A DNA stretch of 64,000 nucleotides from Amia ocellicauda (Eukaryota; Chordata; Actinopteri; Amiiformes; Amiidae): the NCBI RefSeq assembly GCF_036373705.1, contig NW_027102662.1, forward strand, positions 186,001 through 250,000. The letters run 5' to 3'. Below, piece by piece: positions 1 through 8,910 of this stretch. The translations under genes were made by a program, and so were the position numbers. Within the stretch, counting starts at the first letter, position 1. Every line of letters begins with the position of its first letter. The notes beneath the pieces were generated by a model, which was not told the origin of the DNA, did not search any database, and saw only the letters and a program-made list of their open reading frames with translations.

Positions 1-755
1 CCGATGTTGAACTAATAAGTAGTTTTTCCCTTCTTAATAAATGGTCCGTATAATTTTTTATAGACCTTAAAAGAATTACTTTGATCAACATCTAAAGGCT
101 TCATTTTAATACTGGTGTGATACCCTTGGTTGTAAGCATCGATAAAATCCTGAACTTTATCAAAATACTTGAACGTGTTGACCGCTGTAAAATATCTCCA
201 CATTTTGGTCTTTATGGTGCGGTTAAACCTCTCCAATACCGATGCCCTAAGCTCATTACCGGTGGTGAAATGATGTATTTTGTGTCTCTTCAGTAGATTC
301 TGAAATTCTCTGTTGAGAAACTCTTTTCCTTTATCAGTCTGCAGTTTTTTAGGACATCGACCCTGGGACAATATATCCTCAAAGGCCCTTGTCACCGCCC
401 GACCTGTTTTATTATGTAGAATGCGAGCCCAGGCATATTTTGATAACACATCGATACACATCAACATCAATTTGTGACCATTGTTATGTTTTGATAAATT
501 TGACATATCGACTAGATCCATTTGCCATTGTGAATCTATGTCAGTTGCATATACGCGGTTTCTTTTAAAGTTAATCCTGAGAGGTTTATGTAAGGTATAG
601 GCGTCTTGTTCCCGTAACCATTCTGAAACAACCACATCATTAACCTTCACTCCGGCCTCAGCGAGTCCTCTTTGAAAACCCTTCTTACCTGCCAAACCCC
701 CAATCTTGGCTGGGTTGTAGTATAGTTCCTGCATTTGGGGAGCTTGCCGAGTCAT
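1..755 (-). pseudogene. Polinton integrase (nonsense, cut by window edge)
   Basis: Retrovirus-type DDE integrase that would insert the element. The ATG is at 755. The catalytic core is present, with the same Asp, Asp and Glu as the intact copies, although the residue just before the Glu is Leu here and Val elsewhere. A Lys codon (AAG) has become TAG at about 12-14, which removes the C-terminal region including the chromodomain, and the window starts just beyond. Intact relatives are at 18148-19239, 35146-36237 and 51486-52577. It is broken unless the missing sequence is supplied in trans. Confidence 0.9.
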
Positions 756-794
756 TCTGTCAAATAACCACACAGACCCACACTATGCGCAAAG

Positions 795-802
795 TTTTTA
801 TA
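795..802 (-). promoter_or_regulatory. TATA box of the integrase gene, copy 0
   Basis: TATAAAAA on the minus strand about 40 nt upstream of the integrase ATG. It is conserved in all copies: 19279-19286 (A), 36277-36284 (B), 52617-52624 (C) and 61587-61594 (D). The short distance implies a very short leader, or a start slightly further upstream. Confidence 0.55.
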
Positions 803-810
803 CAAGGTTT

Positions 811-816
811 TTTATT
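811..816 (-). terminator. polyadenylation signal for the right-end accessory genes
   Basis: AATAAA on the minus strand, downstream of the 130-residue gene and about 10 nt upstream of the integrase TATA box. It probably ends transcripts that start near the right terminus. The 112 bases between here and the gene hold nothing else I recognise. Confidence 0.5.
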
Positions 817-927
817 CAACTTCAGGAGAGCAGATACCCCTTTTTAGACATTTGAGAAAAGTATAACATACACAACAATTTTTTCTACGGTCCAGACAAA
901 AAGAAATCAGATGATTGGTTACTTGAT

Positions 928-1320
928 CTATATCAACAAATATACCTGTTTCTTTATCTTGTAGGCACACACCTCAGTTACATATGTAAATAAAACAACA
1001 ATATGACCTATTTTAAAAGTAAACAGAGGTGTATTAAACATGCTCAGTAAAAGGTCATACAGATGTTGATGAAATGGCCTAATATCATTCTTGGCCCCCT
1101 TGAGCGCTTCATCCCAGTGTTCGTACCCCCCGGTCTTTGTTACAGCAGCCATTAACTTTTCCAGGTTTGAAAGTTGATCCTCATCGATGGTTAAATCTGT
1201 AGAGAAAAGGCTCGCGTTGGCTACTTTTCTGTCAAGCACATGGTGTAATAGCGCTCTCAGGTTAGCTGCAGAGTGTTGATGACAGAACCAGTTGCAGAAG
1301 CAGTCCAGAACATTCCCCAT
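928..1320 (-). CDS. possible Bcl-2-like protein with N-terminal acylation motif (copy 0, intact)
   Basis: 130 residues from the first ATG; the reading frame extends two codons further but without an ATG. What is seen: it begins MG followed by three Cys within the first 13 residues, a pattern suited to N-myristoylation plus palmitoylation and so to membrane attachment. Around residues 98-125 a hydrophobic stretch with Gly-His-Ile-Val-Val-Leu-Phe resembles the BH1 segment of Bcl-2 family proteins. Bcl-2 homologues have been reported in animal adintovirus/Polinton genomes, which would fit an anti-apoptotic role. Against this, the protein is short, ends right after the BH1-like segment, and shows no clear BH2 or C-terminal anchor. 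Treat the Bcl-2 assignment as a hypothesis. This is the only full-length open copy in the window. Confidence 0.4.
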   Translation of the reverse strand: MGNVLDCFCNWFCHQHSAANLRALLHHVLDRKVANASLFSTDLTIDEDQLSNLEKLMAAVTKTGGYEHWDEALKGAKNDIRPFHQHLYDLLLSMFNTPLFTFKIGHIVVLFTYVTEVCAYKIKKQVYLLI

Positions 1321-1332
1321 GTTCAAAGTCCC

Positions 1333-2181
1333 TTAGTTCAGGTCAGAGTCTGAATCAGTGGCGTAGATGTCGAATTCTTCGTCGCTGCCCCCAGCTTTAA
1401 CTTCTTTACGGAAGAAATAAGCTTTTAGCTTGCCAGCGGTTTTTCTACTCGGCTCATCCAGGTCATTGAGCAGCTGCCCAAGTTTCTCTATTATAAACGG
1501 CTCCTTTTTCAGCTCCAGCAAAATCTCATCTATGATTTTCTGGACTTGTCCCACAGTGACATGTATGTGGGAGTAAGAGAGCGCCTTGATTAGTGCCGGT
1601 TTCAGCCACGGTTTGTTCAGTCTTCTGTAAAACACGTTGAAATAGAACAGGAAATAGTAACGGTCTGGTTCAAACAAACAACTGTGTCTCAACTGACTGG
1701 GGTGATTCACTTCACACCCCCGACAGACTTCTTTCAGAGCTCGGTCGATGAGAGCACTCAGAATATACACCAGGGTGCTTTTAACCACTCTGCTTACTTG
1801 GTCACATACCCCGGGCAAAAATCCTGCGTCTTCATCACGCCCCCGGGACAGTCCGATGCTCATTGGGTCGCCTGGTGGTTTGTGGGGTGTTTCTCCATCC
1901 ATTGGACTGACCCCCTCCTGAGACGCACAGACGGTAGACAGTTCGGCAAAATCGAGGCCCTCCATGAGCTCCAGAGGCTGGGGATCCCCGAGACTCATTT
2001 GGACATCCATCGCACCGCATGTTGTTTCGTCCTGAGGGACCGGGGTCTGAGGTCTTGGAGAGTAACCACAGTCAAAGGGTTCCAGAGTGTATACAAAATC
2101 TGGGGAATAGAACCAGGGGTGATCCCGGGTTTGAAGAGGCCTGTAGAGCCTGTCGACGTCCGCAGCTTTCGGGTAAGACAT
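1333..2181 (-). CDS. 282-residue accessory protein with Cys/His cluster (copy 0, intact)
   Basis: Started at the ATG giving MSYPKAADVD; the frame stays open 12 codons upstream but only with a GTG. The first half (about 1-125) is rich in Pro, acidic and low in complexity. Around residues 155-172 comes a Cys-x2-Cys-x4-His-x6-His-x-Cys cluster (includes CRGCEVNHPSQ), likely a zinc-binding site. A helical, Lys-rich segment follows, and the tail is very acidic with repeated Asp-Ser, suited to casein kinase II. I associate such Cys/His proteins with animal Polintons and suspect an early regulatory role, but no function is established here. Copies B (36815-37663) and D (62125-62973) are also open; A is frameshifted and C mostly deleted. 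Confidence 0.6.
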   Translation of the reverse strand: MSYPKAADVDRLYRPLQTRDHPWFYSPDFVYTLEPFDCGYSPRPQTPVPQDETTCGAMDVQMSLGDPQPLELMEGLDFAELSTVCASQEGVSPMDGETPHKPPGDPMSIGLSRGRDEDAGFLPGVCDQVSRVVKSTLVYILSALIDRALKEVCRGCEVNHPSQLRHSCLFEPDRYYFLFYFNVFYRRLNKPWLKPALIKALSYSHIHVTVGQVQKIIDEILLELKKEPFIIEKLGQLLNDLDEPSRKTAGKLKAYFFRKEVKAGGSDEEFDIYATDSDSDLN

Positions 2182-2284
2182 TCTCTTTAATTTTAAACCA
2201 TGAATGAATTGTTGCACCTTTTATCCTATCTCTTCACTACGTCACGACACACCGCCCTCTTAGAAGAGAGTAGCCCCTGAGCCG

Positions 2285-2689
2285 TCAGACCCCCCTCCAT
2301 AACCCCACACGTCGTCTGTCGTAGTTCTGCAAGCTTTCCCATTCACACCTTTCAAAACCCTGAGTCGGAGACTCCATTTCGCATTCTCTTGGACCCTCTT
2401 GCAAGCCTTCTAGAGTCTTATCCACAAGCCCCAGATCTCTCCAGGCCATCACCTTCAACCAGTCCTCATAAGAGTATTCAATTACCGTCTCAAAAGGTTC
2501 CAACGTACCCTCCTTCTCTCCCAAAGCAAGAAGCTCCACTCCAACATAGCTGGGATCCCTTTTAAAGCGGTAACCCCGTCGAGCCCCCCAGAACAACACC
2601 CAGGAGCGTTCAATCTTCAAATTGGTGAGTACAGGAACCCTTGCCCGGGATTGTTTCTTGCGGGGTTTCATGTTGATGTCGCTGGACAT
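2285..2689 (-). pseudogene. 236-residue terminal gene, internally deleted (copy 0)
   Basis: Equivalent to the 236-residue gene at 20743-21453. It keeps the first ~125 residues but has lost 306 bp starting just after the Gln-Asn-Tyr triplet, so the acidic Asp-rich tail is joined in a different frame and ends after 134 residues. The same deletion is in copy D (63077-63481). The function of the family is unknown. Confidence 0.8.
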
Positions 2690-2755
2690 GATGAAGAAGC
2701 GGGATGTTTCAGAAGCTGAGAATTAAAGAGGTATTGCCTAATAGAAGCGCGAGTT

Positions 2756-2764
2756 CTTAAATAG
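2756..2764 (-). promoter_or_regulatory. TATA-like promoter of the rightmost leftward gene
   Basis: CTATTTAAG on the minus strand, about 67 nt upstream of the ATG at 2689 and just inside the right terminal inverted repeat. It is conserved in A (21520-21528), C and D. It probably drives the leftward early genes, with the ATF/CREB-like and GC-rich motifs of the terminal repeat acting as upstream elements. Confidence 0.45.
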
Positions 2765-2807
2765 AGAGGAGAGTTTCGGGGCGTTGCCTTCAGAGGGGTG
2801 GGGGTAT

Positions 2808-2992
2808 TTATGGGTGGCCTTGTTGTTCAGGGTTTTATGGGTGCACACTTTCTGACGGATATGACGTAGGAATAATTAAGGAAATAACTCTACCTAAAAT
2901 CACGCCCCCCAATTATGACGTAGGAATATTAATAAGCTTAGGGCATACGTCATAACAAAATAGGCCGCGCCCAAAAAACCCTACTATCTACT
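2808..2992 (-). repeat. Polinton right terminal inverted repeat, copy 0
   Basis: 185 bp. It reads outward to ...CCCTACTATCTACT, so the element begins 5'-AGTAGATAGTAGGG on the other strand; a terminal AG is typical of Polintons. It is the inverse of the left repeat at 22376-22560 with only a few mismatches. It contains three TGACGTA/TACGTCA motifs. Confidence 0.95.
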
Positions 2993-2998
2993 CTTATG
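2993..2998. repeat. target site duplication CTTATG (right side, copy 0)
   Basis: CTTATG directly abuts the terminal repeat and continues as TAGTTGAAGG, exactly as in the uninterrupted tRNA spacer at 5214-5219. It matches the 6-bp duplication on the left side at 22370-22375. Confidence 0.9.
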
Positions 2999-3308
2999 TA
3001 GTTGAAGGCGCAGTATAGCTCTCATAGTCTGGTGGTGACGGAAGACCACCAGCCGTTTGAACAAGCCATTCAGCATCACCTTGTTGGGTTAAGTGCAGGC
3101 ACTGTCAGAGCGCAGGGCGTCCTGCCTTTGAAAGAGTTTCCGAAGTGTCCTGATGTGCCCTTTAGCAATGCCAAACAGGTCTGTGAAAATGGCATCCTTT
3201 CGCGGCACTTCAGACGCCATCTCACAGTCTAGCCGACCTGAAACGCCTGAGCCCGTTTTACCAGCAGGCTCCAACGGTAACCGTTTGAAGCAAGAGGCGG
3301 CGTTGTCA

Positions 3309-3381
3309 GTTTCCGAAGTGTAGCGGTTATCAAATTCGCCTAACGCGCGAAAGGTCCCCTTTTCGAAACCGGGCGGAAACA
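3309..3381 (+). pseudogene. tRNA-Val(AAC) pseudogene
   Basis: 73 nt with the right overall layout and anticodon AAC in an intact 5-bp stem. The T stem is broken (CCCTT facing CCGGG) and the D-arm side is altered (TCAAATTCGCC). Probably inactive. Confidence 0.8.
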
Positions 3382-3951
3382 GCCTGCTTTGGGCCGGCCC
3401 TTTTCGTCCTGCTTGCCCTTGTGGTTCCCCGCAGGCGGTGGGTGGCTTTTCTTCATTGGAGTGCCCGAAATCGGTGCTCTCAGAGCGTCCGTCCGTCGAC
3501 AGGTTGAAATTGTAAACGCTGGTGTAGCCACTTTTAATTAAAATCTGATGATGATGATGATGATGATGTTGTTGTTGTTGTTCTTGTTGTTCTTGTTGTC
3601 GTCGTAGTCGCCGTCATTATTATTGTTAAAGTAAAGCAGTAGTTAGATTTGTTGCTACCGTAAGGTGTAGAAGGCACAATAGCTCTGATAGTCTGGTGGT
3701 GAAGGAAGACCACCAGACGTTTGAACAAGCCATTCAGCATCACCTTGTTGGGCTAAGTGCAGGCACTGTCAGAGCGCAGGGCGTCCTGCCTTTGAAAGAG
3801 TTTCCAAAGTGTCCTGATGTGCCCTTTAGCAATGCAAAATAGGTCAGTGAAAATAGAAACCTTTATCTCACAGGCTGGCCCACGGGAAACGCCTGTGCGC
3901 GTTTTATCAGCCTGCTTCGATGGGAGCCATTCGAAACGCCAGGACGGGTCG

Positions 3952-4024
3952 TTTTCTGTAGTGTAGTGGCTATCACGTTCGCCTCACACGCGAAAGGTCC
4001 CCGGTTCGAAACCGGGCGGAAACA
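3952..4024 (+). pseudogene. tRNA-Val(CAC), acceptor stem mutated
   Basis: Anticodon loop CTCACAC gives CAC, and the D and T arms are good. The 5' acceptor strand reads TTTTCTG instead of GTTTCCG, so the first pair is lost and another becomes a wobble. It is borderline between a weak gene and a pseudogene. Confidence 0.65.
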
Positions 4025-4915
4025 ACCCGCGGTGCACGCGTGCCAGTGCCATGTTACCCGTCGCCATCTCTCTGCCCCAAGGCCGGCCGTCGTTTTCTCT
4101 TCCTCGGAGTGGCAAGAAATCCTGACCTTGAGAACAAACGATCGCAGAAGGGTAGCTTTGCGAGGCGCTGGAACTCACACTTTTAAAATCGATACATGTT
4201 GTAGCTGTTACAATACGACCGTAGCAGGATCAGCGACATTGCTGTTACTCTTATGTAGTCGAAGGCGCAGTATAGCTCTGATAGTCTGGTGGTGACGGAA
4301 GACCTCCAACCGTTTGAACAAGCCATTCAGCATCACCTTGTTGGGCTGAGTGCAGGCACTGTCAGAGCGCAGGGCGACCTGCCTTTGATAGAGTATCCTA
4401 AGTGTCCCGAAATCGGTGCACTCAGAGCGTCCGTCCGTCGACAGGTTGAAATTGTAAACGCTGGTGTAGCCACTTTTAATTAAAATATGATGATGATGAT
4501 GATGATGTTCTTGTTCTTGTTCTTGTTGTTGTTGTTGTTCTTTTGTTTTTCTTGTTGTCGTCGTGGTCGCCGTCATTATTATTGTTAAAGTAAAGCAGTA
4601 GTTAGATTTGTTGCTACCGTAAGGTGTAGAAGGCACAATAGCTTTGTGATTGTCTGATGGTGGCACAAGACGAGCAGCAGCTGTTTGAACAAGCCATTGA
4701 GCATCACCTTGTTAGGGTAAGTGTAAGTCTCGTCATAGCTCAGGGCGTTCTTCCTTTGAAAGAGTTTCCAAAGTGTCCTGATGTGCCCTTTAGCAATGCA
4801 AAATAGGTCAGTGAAAATAGAAACCTTTATCTCACAGGCTGGCCCACGGGAAACCCCTGTGCGCGTTTTACCAGCCGGCTTCGATGGGAGCCATTTGAAA
4901 CACCAGGACGGGTTG

Positions 4916-4988
4916 GTTTCCGTAGTGTAGTGGCTATCACGTTCGCCTCACACGCGAAAGGTCCCTGGTTCGAAACCGGGCGGAAACA
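4916..4988 (+). tRNA. tRNA-Val(CAC)
   Basis: Complete cloverleaf. Acceptor GTTTCCG pairs with CGGAAAC; anticodon stem TTCGC/GCGAA encloses loop CTCACAC; T arm is CCTGG-TTCGAAA-CCGGG with one G-T pair. A TTTT run follows about 70 nt downstream as a possible Pol III terminator. Nearly the same sequence occurs at 40466-40538. Confidence 0.88.
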
Positions 4989-5860
4989 ACCCGCGGTGCA
5001 CGCGTGCCAGTGCCGTGTTACCCGTCGCCATCTCTCTGCCCCAAGGCCGGCCGTCGTTTTCTCTTCCTCGGAGTGGCAAGAAATCCTGACCTTGAGAACA
5101 AACAATCGCAGAAGGGTAGCTTTGCGAGGCACTGGAACTGACACTTTTAAAATCGATACATGTTGTTGCTGTTACAATACGACCGTAGCAGGATCGGCGA
5201 CATTGCTGTTACTCTTATGTAGTTGAAGGCGCAGTATAGCTCTGATAGTCTGGTGGTGACGGAAGACCACCAGCCGTTTGAACAAGCCATTCAGCATCAC
5301 CTTGTAGGGCTAAACGCAGGCACTGTCAGAGCGCAGGTCGTCCTGCCTTTGAAAGAGTTTCCGAAGTGTCCCGAAATCGGTGCACTCAGAGCGTCCGTCC
5401 GTCGACAGGTTGAAATTGTAAACGCTGGTGTAGCCACTTTTAATTAAAATCTGATGATGAAGATGTTGTTGTTGTTATTCTTGTTGTCGTCGTAGTCGCC
5501 GTCATTATTAATGTTAAAGTAAAGCAGTAGTTAGATTTGTTGCTACCGTAAGGTGTAGAAGGCACAATAGCTCTGATAGTCTGGTGGTGAAGGAAGACCA
5601 CCAGACGTTTGAACAAGCCATTCAGCATCACCTTGTTGGGTTAAGTGCAGGCACTGTCAGAGCGCAGGGCGTCCTGCCTTTAAAAGAGTTTCCGAAGTGT
5701 CCTGATGTGCCCTTTAGCAATGCCAAACAGGTCAGTGAAAATGGCATCCTTTCGCCGCACTTCAGACGCCATCTCACAGCCTAGCCGACCTGAAACACCT
5801 GAGCCCGTTTTACCAGCAGGCTTTAACGGTAACCATTTGAAGCAAGAGGCAGCGGTGTCA

Positions 5861-5933
5861 GTTTCCGTAGTGTAGCGGTTATCACGTTCGCCTAACGCGC
5901 GAAAGGTCCCCGGTTCGAAACCGGGCGGAAACA
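5861..5933 (+). tRNA. tRNA-Val(AAC)
   Basis: Complete cloverleaf with all stems paired; loop CTAACGC gives anticodon AAC; T arm CCCGG-TTCGAAA-CCGGG. A TTTT run lies about 20-25 nt downstream. This is the best-preserved AAC gene of array 1. Confidence 0.92.
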
Positions 5934-6730
5934 GCCTACTGTGGGCTGGCCCTTTTCGTCATGCTTGCCCTCGTGGTTCCCCGGAGGCGGTGGGTGTCTT
6001 TTCTTCATTGGAGTGCCCGCAATCGATGCACTCAGAGCGTCCGTCCGTCGACAGGTTGAAATTGTAAACGCTGGTGTAGCCACTTTTAATTAAAATCTGA
6101 TGATGATGATGATGATGATGTTGTTGTTGTTGCTCTTGTTGTTGTTGTTCTTGTTGTCATCGTGGTCGCCGTCATTATTATTGTTAAAGTAAAGCAGTAG
6201 TTAGATTTGTTGCTACCGTAAGGTGTAGAAGACAACAGTTGGTATGGCGTGTGATATCAAAACATTCAGAATACTTTTAACCTATATAATTTATAAGCTT
6301 TGTAAAATAAACCCAAATATCTCTTTTGCGGGGATAAACGCTGTTCTGAGTAGTTTGTGACTTGTTTAATACCAAACAAAGCATCGCTATTAAAAAAAAA
6401 AAAAATCACTGTAAAAGCGCTAGTTATTTTAGATCTTTATAGTTATTTTCTAGGCTCAGGTTGTTTTTTAGTGCTTATAAAGGCCTGAAATATTCTTAGT
6501 GGTTGTTGACTATAGGTCTTGATGCTTAAAAATGTTTTTTTGAGAGACCAAAAGGTTCTAATAAAAGTTTAGAGTAGAGAGGAGAGAGATCGTCTCCATC
6601 TTGGTTTCTATTTGAAATTTGATGCAGTGTCATTTTATTGGTTGGTTTTGATATGTTAATTGGTAACAGGGCGGCACAAAGGCCAGACCAGAACAATGCC
6701 TTACAAGCAGATCCGGCATGTGGCCATCAG

Positions 6731-6736
6731 TATAAG
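6731..6736 (+). promoter_or_regulatory. TATA box of the spliced left-end gene
   Basis: TATAAG about 73 nt upstream of the exon 1 ATG. Conserved at 23753-23758 (B) and 42278-42283 (C). Confidence 0.5.
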
Positions 6737-6803
6737 TATGAAGGTCTGGTCTTCAGCTCGACAGACTCATACTGACCTTTCGATTTAAGACTAAAGATCA
6801 ACA

Positions 6804-8844
6804 ATGTCCGGAAACAACATCAGCGATTCGATTTAAACGAGTTTTTAGGCAAGTCTTCAGATTATTTTCATTGACTCAGAGCGTGTTGTGTGCATGTATT
6901 GTAAATAAGGCTATAACATCTGTTTTAAGTTCTGTAAAATTATTTTTCAGCCAGTCAACAGGAGTTCATTTCCAACGCTGAGGAGATCATCTGGAACAAC
7001 GACGGTAAGAATTTTGTGTTTGCGCTCATGGGTTCTTATGCATGGGTGTGTGTGGTTTTGAAGCGGCTCATTAGAGTTATGAAAACGTTTTAATATATAT
7101 TAATGCCGGTCTCTTTAATTACACAGAAACTATCGAAAGGCCTGTGATTAATGTCTCCGAGGATCGACCAAGAGAAGTGGTTATCCCTAGACAGGCTGTC
7201 TGCCGACCGGGTAAGAACTAAACCCCTGTTTGTTTGTATAACGATTCTGTAAGATGTTTGAGTCCAGTTTTGTTAATTTAAAAAAATTATCCTGTCTAAC
7301 AGTATTAAGAAATGTGGTTCGAGACAACGAAAGGCCTTCCACATCGAGGGCTTGTTTCGTTTTACCTTCGAGAACCGTAACCTTTCAAGAATCTGAAAGG
7401 CCGTCAGCCCCGGTATCTGATAGCTGTGAGTATATATCTGCAGCCTGTAAGAGGTTAAAGCTTTTTATAAAGCGGTGTGGTTAAAGGTTAAACATGTCTC
7501 TTACCTTCACAGCGGTGCAAAAAGCTAAACCAGCCGAAAAACATAAGAAACGATTATTCTGTGGAGGTAAGTAAGATCTTTCAAACTTTAATGTTTTTAA
7601 AAGGGCTTTGTTTGCCCGTTGAGGGCTAATATTTAAGCGATGGGTGACCGTTTCCTGTAGGGCGGGGGGTTCTGGGAAAGATCTTTAGAAGTCCGGACAG
7701 GTCTAGGCTTGTTTCTGGGGAACGTGTTTAGAAATGACCGATTGCCGTACCGTCTGGTTAGGAAGTAAAGCCGTCCGAAAGGGTTTAGTAAGTTGTTTGG
7801 CTTATCTCCCGCTATTATACTTCTGTTTTAAAGTGGTTGTAGGAAAAGGCTTGAAGGTGTTCATTGTATTTAATATTTAAACAGATCGTGAAAACGTTTG
7901 TGAAACAGGAAGTCCCGGGATCAGGAAGCGTTTACACTTGGAAGGTTCGTTTAAAAATGAAATGTTGTTGTGTGTGTGTGTGTTTTATTAACAATATTAC
8001 AGTTTTTAAAGAAACATTTAAGAAACAGTTTATTTACAGCGGCATCTCTGTTTTACATTTATTATCAAGTCCTAATAAATATATTGTCTGTAAATAATAA
8101 GGCGTTGTAGTGAATGTCTAAGGCTATTTTCAAAGGTCTAAAAAAGCTAAAGGTTTTGAATGTCCTGGACATGTTGTTTTAAGTTTGATTTCTGTCGCCG
8201 TTTAAAGATGTAAATGTAATGTATATTTTTATTCTTCCCAAGACTCTTGGGATAGTCATTCTGTGAATGAGCTATTGATGACAATTACCCCGTCTAAGTG
8301 GGATCAAACATCTTTCCCGGTGAGATCACCGAGAGGATCCCCCACGGTGGTCTTGGAGACCCCCCAACATCTACTCAGGCCACAGCCTTCTGGGGGTAAT
8401 TCAACACCCCAGATTCAGCCCGCCGCATTGTCGGGCGGAACAAATACAGGCATCCAACAACCTCAGGGGTCGCCGTCAGTCAGGGCTGACACACCACCCA
8501 ACGACGGCCTGGTTTCAACATCGTCCCCCCAGACCCGTTTCTTGGCTACAGAAACGCGGAACAGTACCCCGCGCTTGGCCAGGGTGTCACCGCAAAGGCC
8601 TTCTTGGTCTCCGTCCATGAGTATACACTCGCTCCTTGCCTCCTTCGACCGAGATTTACCGGAGCGACCATCCTTTGAAGCTGAGCCAGGCCACCAGCCC
8701 CCGGAGCTTCTTCCTGAAGGTCGGCATGAGTTGCTACATACTTTGTTACAAAATCAAAGACTTGTGTTAGTGGGGCAAAACCTGCTGATAGAGAGCCAAA
8801 ACACCCTTATTAATACCCTTACTAACGAATTGTACCGTATTTAA
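6804..8844 (+). pseudogene. seven-exon left-end gene, copy A (exon 1 frameshift)
   Basis: No single long frame covers it, but splice signals define seven exons: 6804-6848, 6951-7004, 7127-7210, 7303-7425, 7513-7566, 7885-7944 and 8243-8844. All six introns are phase 1, and the five internal exons are multiples of three (54, 84, 123, 54, 60 nt). The first intron uses a GC donor (AG|GCAAGT) with an AG acceptor; the others are GT-AG. The product would be about 340 residues: acidic start, repeated Glu-Arg-Pro motifs in exons 3, 4 and 7, a Pro/Ser-rich middle, and a Leu/Asn-rich, probably coiled-coil C-terminus. No family is recognised. Lying next to the left terminus behind a TATA box suggests an early regulatory protein (inference). 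Copy A lacks one base in exon 1 (also missing in copy C), giving an early stop. An AATAAA follows at 8891. Confidence 0.7.
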
Positions 8845-8910
8845 TGTTTTAATAGACACAAAACGCCTTACTATTGTGGGTTGTTGGAAAAATAAAAAAT
8901 AAATTAAAAA

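Larger units (their letters stand above)
1..2992. mobile_element. Polinton/Maverick copy 0 (right-end fragment)
   Basis: Right-hand part of a Polinton, cut by the window start. It holds the end of the integrase gene, three accessory genes and a complete 185-bp right terminal inverted repeat ending at 2992. It aligns with copy D (offset exactly 60,792 at the integrase start, at each accessory gene and at the terminal repeat) without an apparent length difference, and shares with D a 306-bp deletion in the gene nearest the terminus. The two are therefore a recent duplication of one another. Confidence 0.93.
2993..6230 (+). repeat. tandem tRNA-Val array 1
   Basis: Host array of alternating units. 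Each holds one tRNA-Val (AAC or CAC type), a shared spacer with the perfect hairpin CTGGTGGT/ACCACCAG (first at 3029-3052), and usually a trinucleotide microsatellite of GAT then GTT repeats (about 3547-3606, 4488-4566, 5450-5496, 6099-6165). tRNAs lie at 3309, 3952, 4916 and 5861. Empty Polinton target sites (CTTATG) are seen at 4250-4255 and 5214-5219. I see no protein gene here. The part from about 4.6 kb matches array 3 near 40.2 kb at an offset of about 35,549. Confidence 0.85.

Noticed and set aside
1684-2190. 168-codon plus-strand frame opposite the 282-residue gene (also 37166-37672 and 62476-62982)
   Set aside because: It is the antisense shadow of a gene with biased composition. No homology or motif, and it is broken in copy A.
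2993-2998. Evidence that the integrase targets tRNA genes
   Set aside because: All copies in the window descend from one insertion, so only a single independent event is seen.
3966-4295. Repeated frames of about 100 residues overlapping CAC-type tRNAs (also 4930, 22080, 39119, 40480, 55336)
   Set aside because: They run through the tRNA gene and spacer. Conservation is explained by the tandem array, and the tRNA occupies the best-conserved part.
4208-4666. Open frames rich in Thr, Gln, His and Ser repeats in the tRNA arrays (also 3534-3743, 38754-38939, 40028-40216)
   Set aside because: They are translations of the GAT/GTT microsatellites and spacer, vary in length between units, and have no conserved start or codon pattern.
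2993-6230. The tRNA-like repeats as a tRNA-derived SINE family
   Set aside because: No SINE body, tail or target duplications. Units are in tandem, several tRNAs fold completely, and two anticodon types alternate.
7254-7484. 76-codon frame starting MFESSFVNLKKL as a separate gene
   Set aside because: It starts in an intron and contains exon 4 of the spliced gene. The Glu-Arg-Pro motif and phase agree with the exon model.
7864-8097. 77-codon frame with Cys/Val repeats
   Set aside because: It covers exon 6 in a different frame and runs into a GT-repeat in intron 6.
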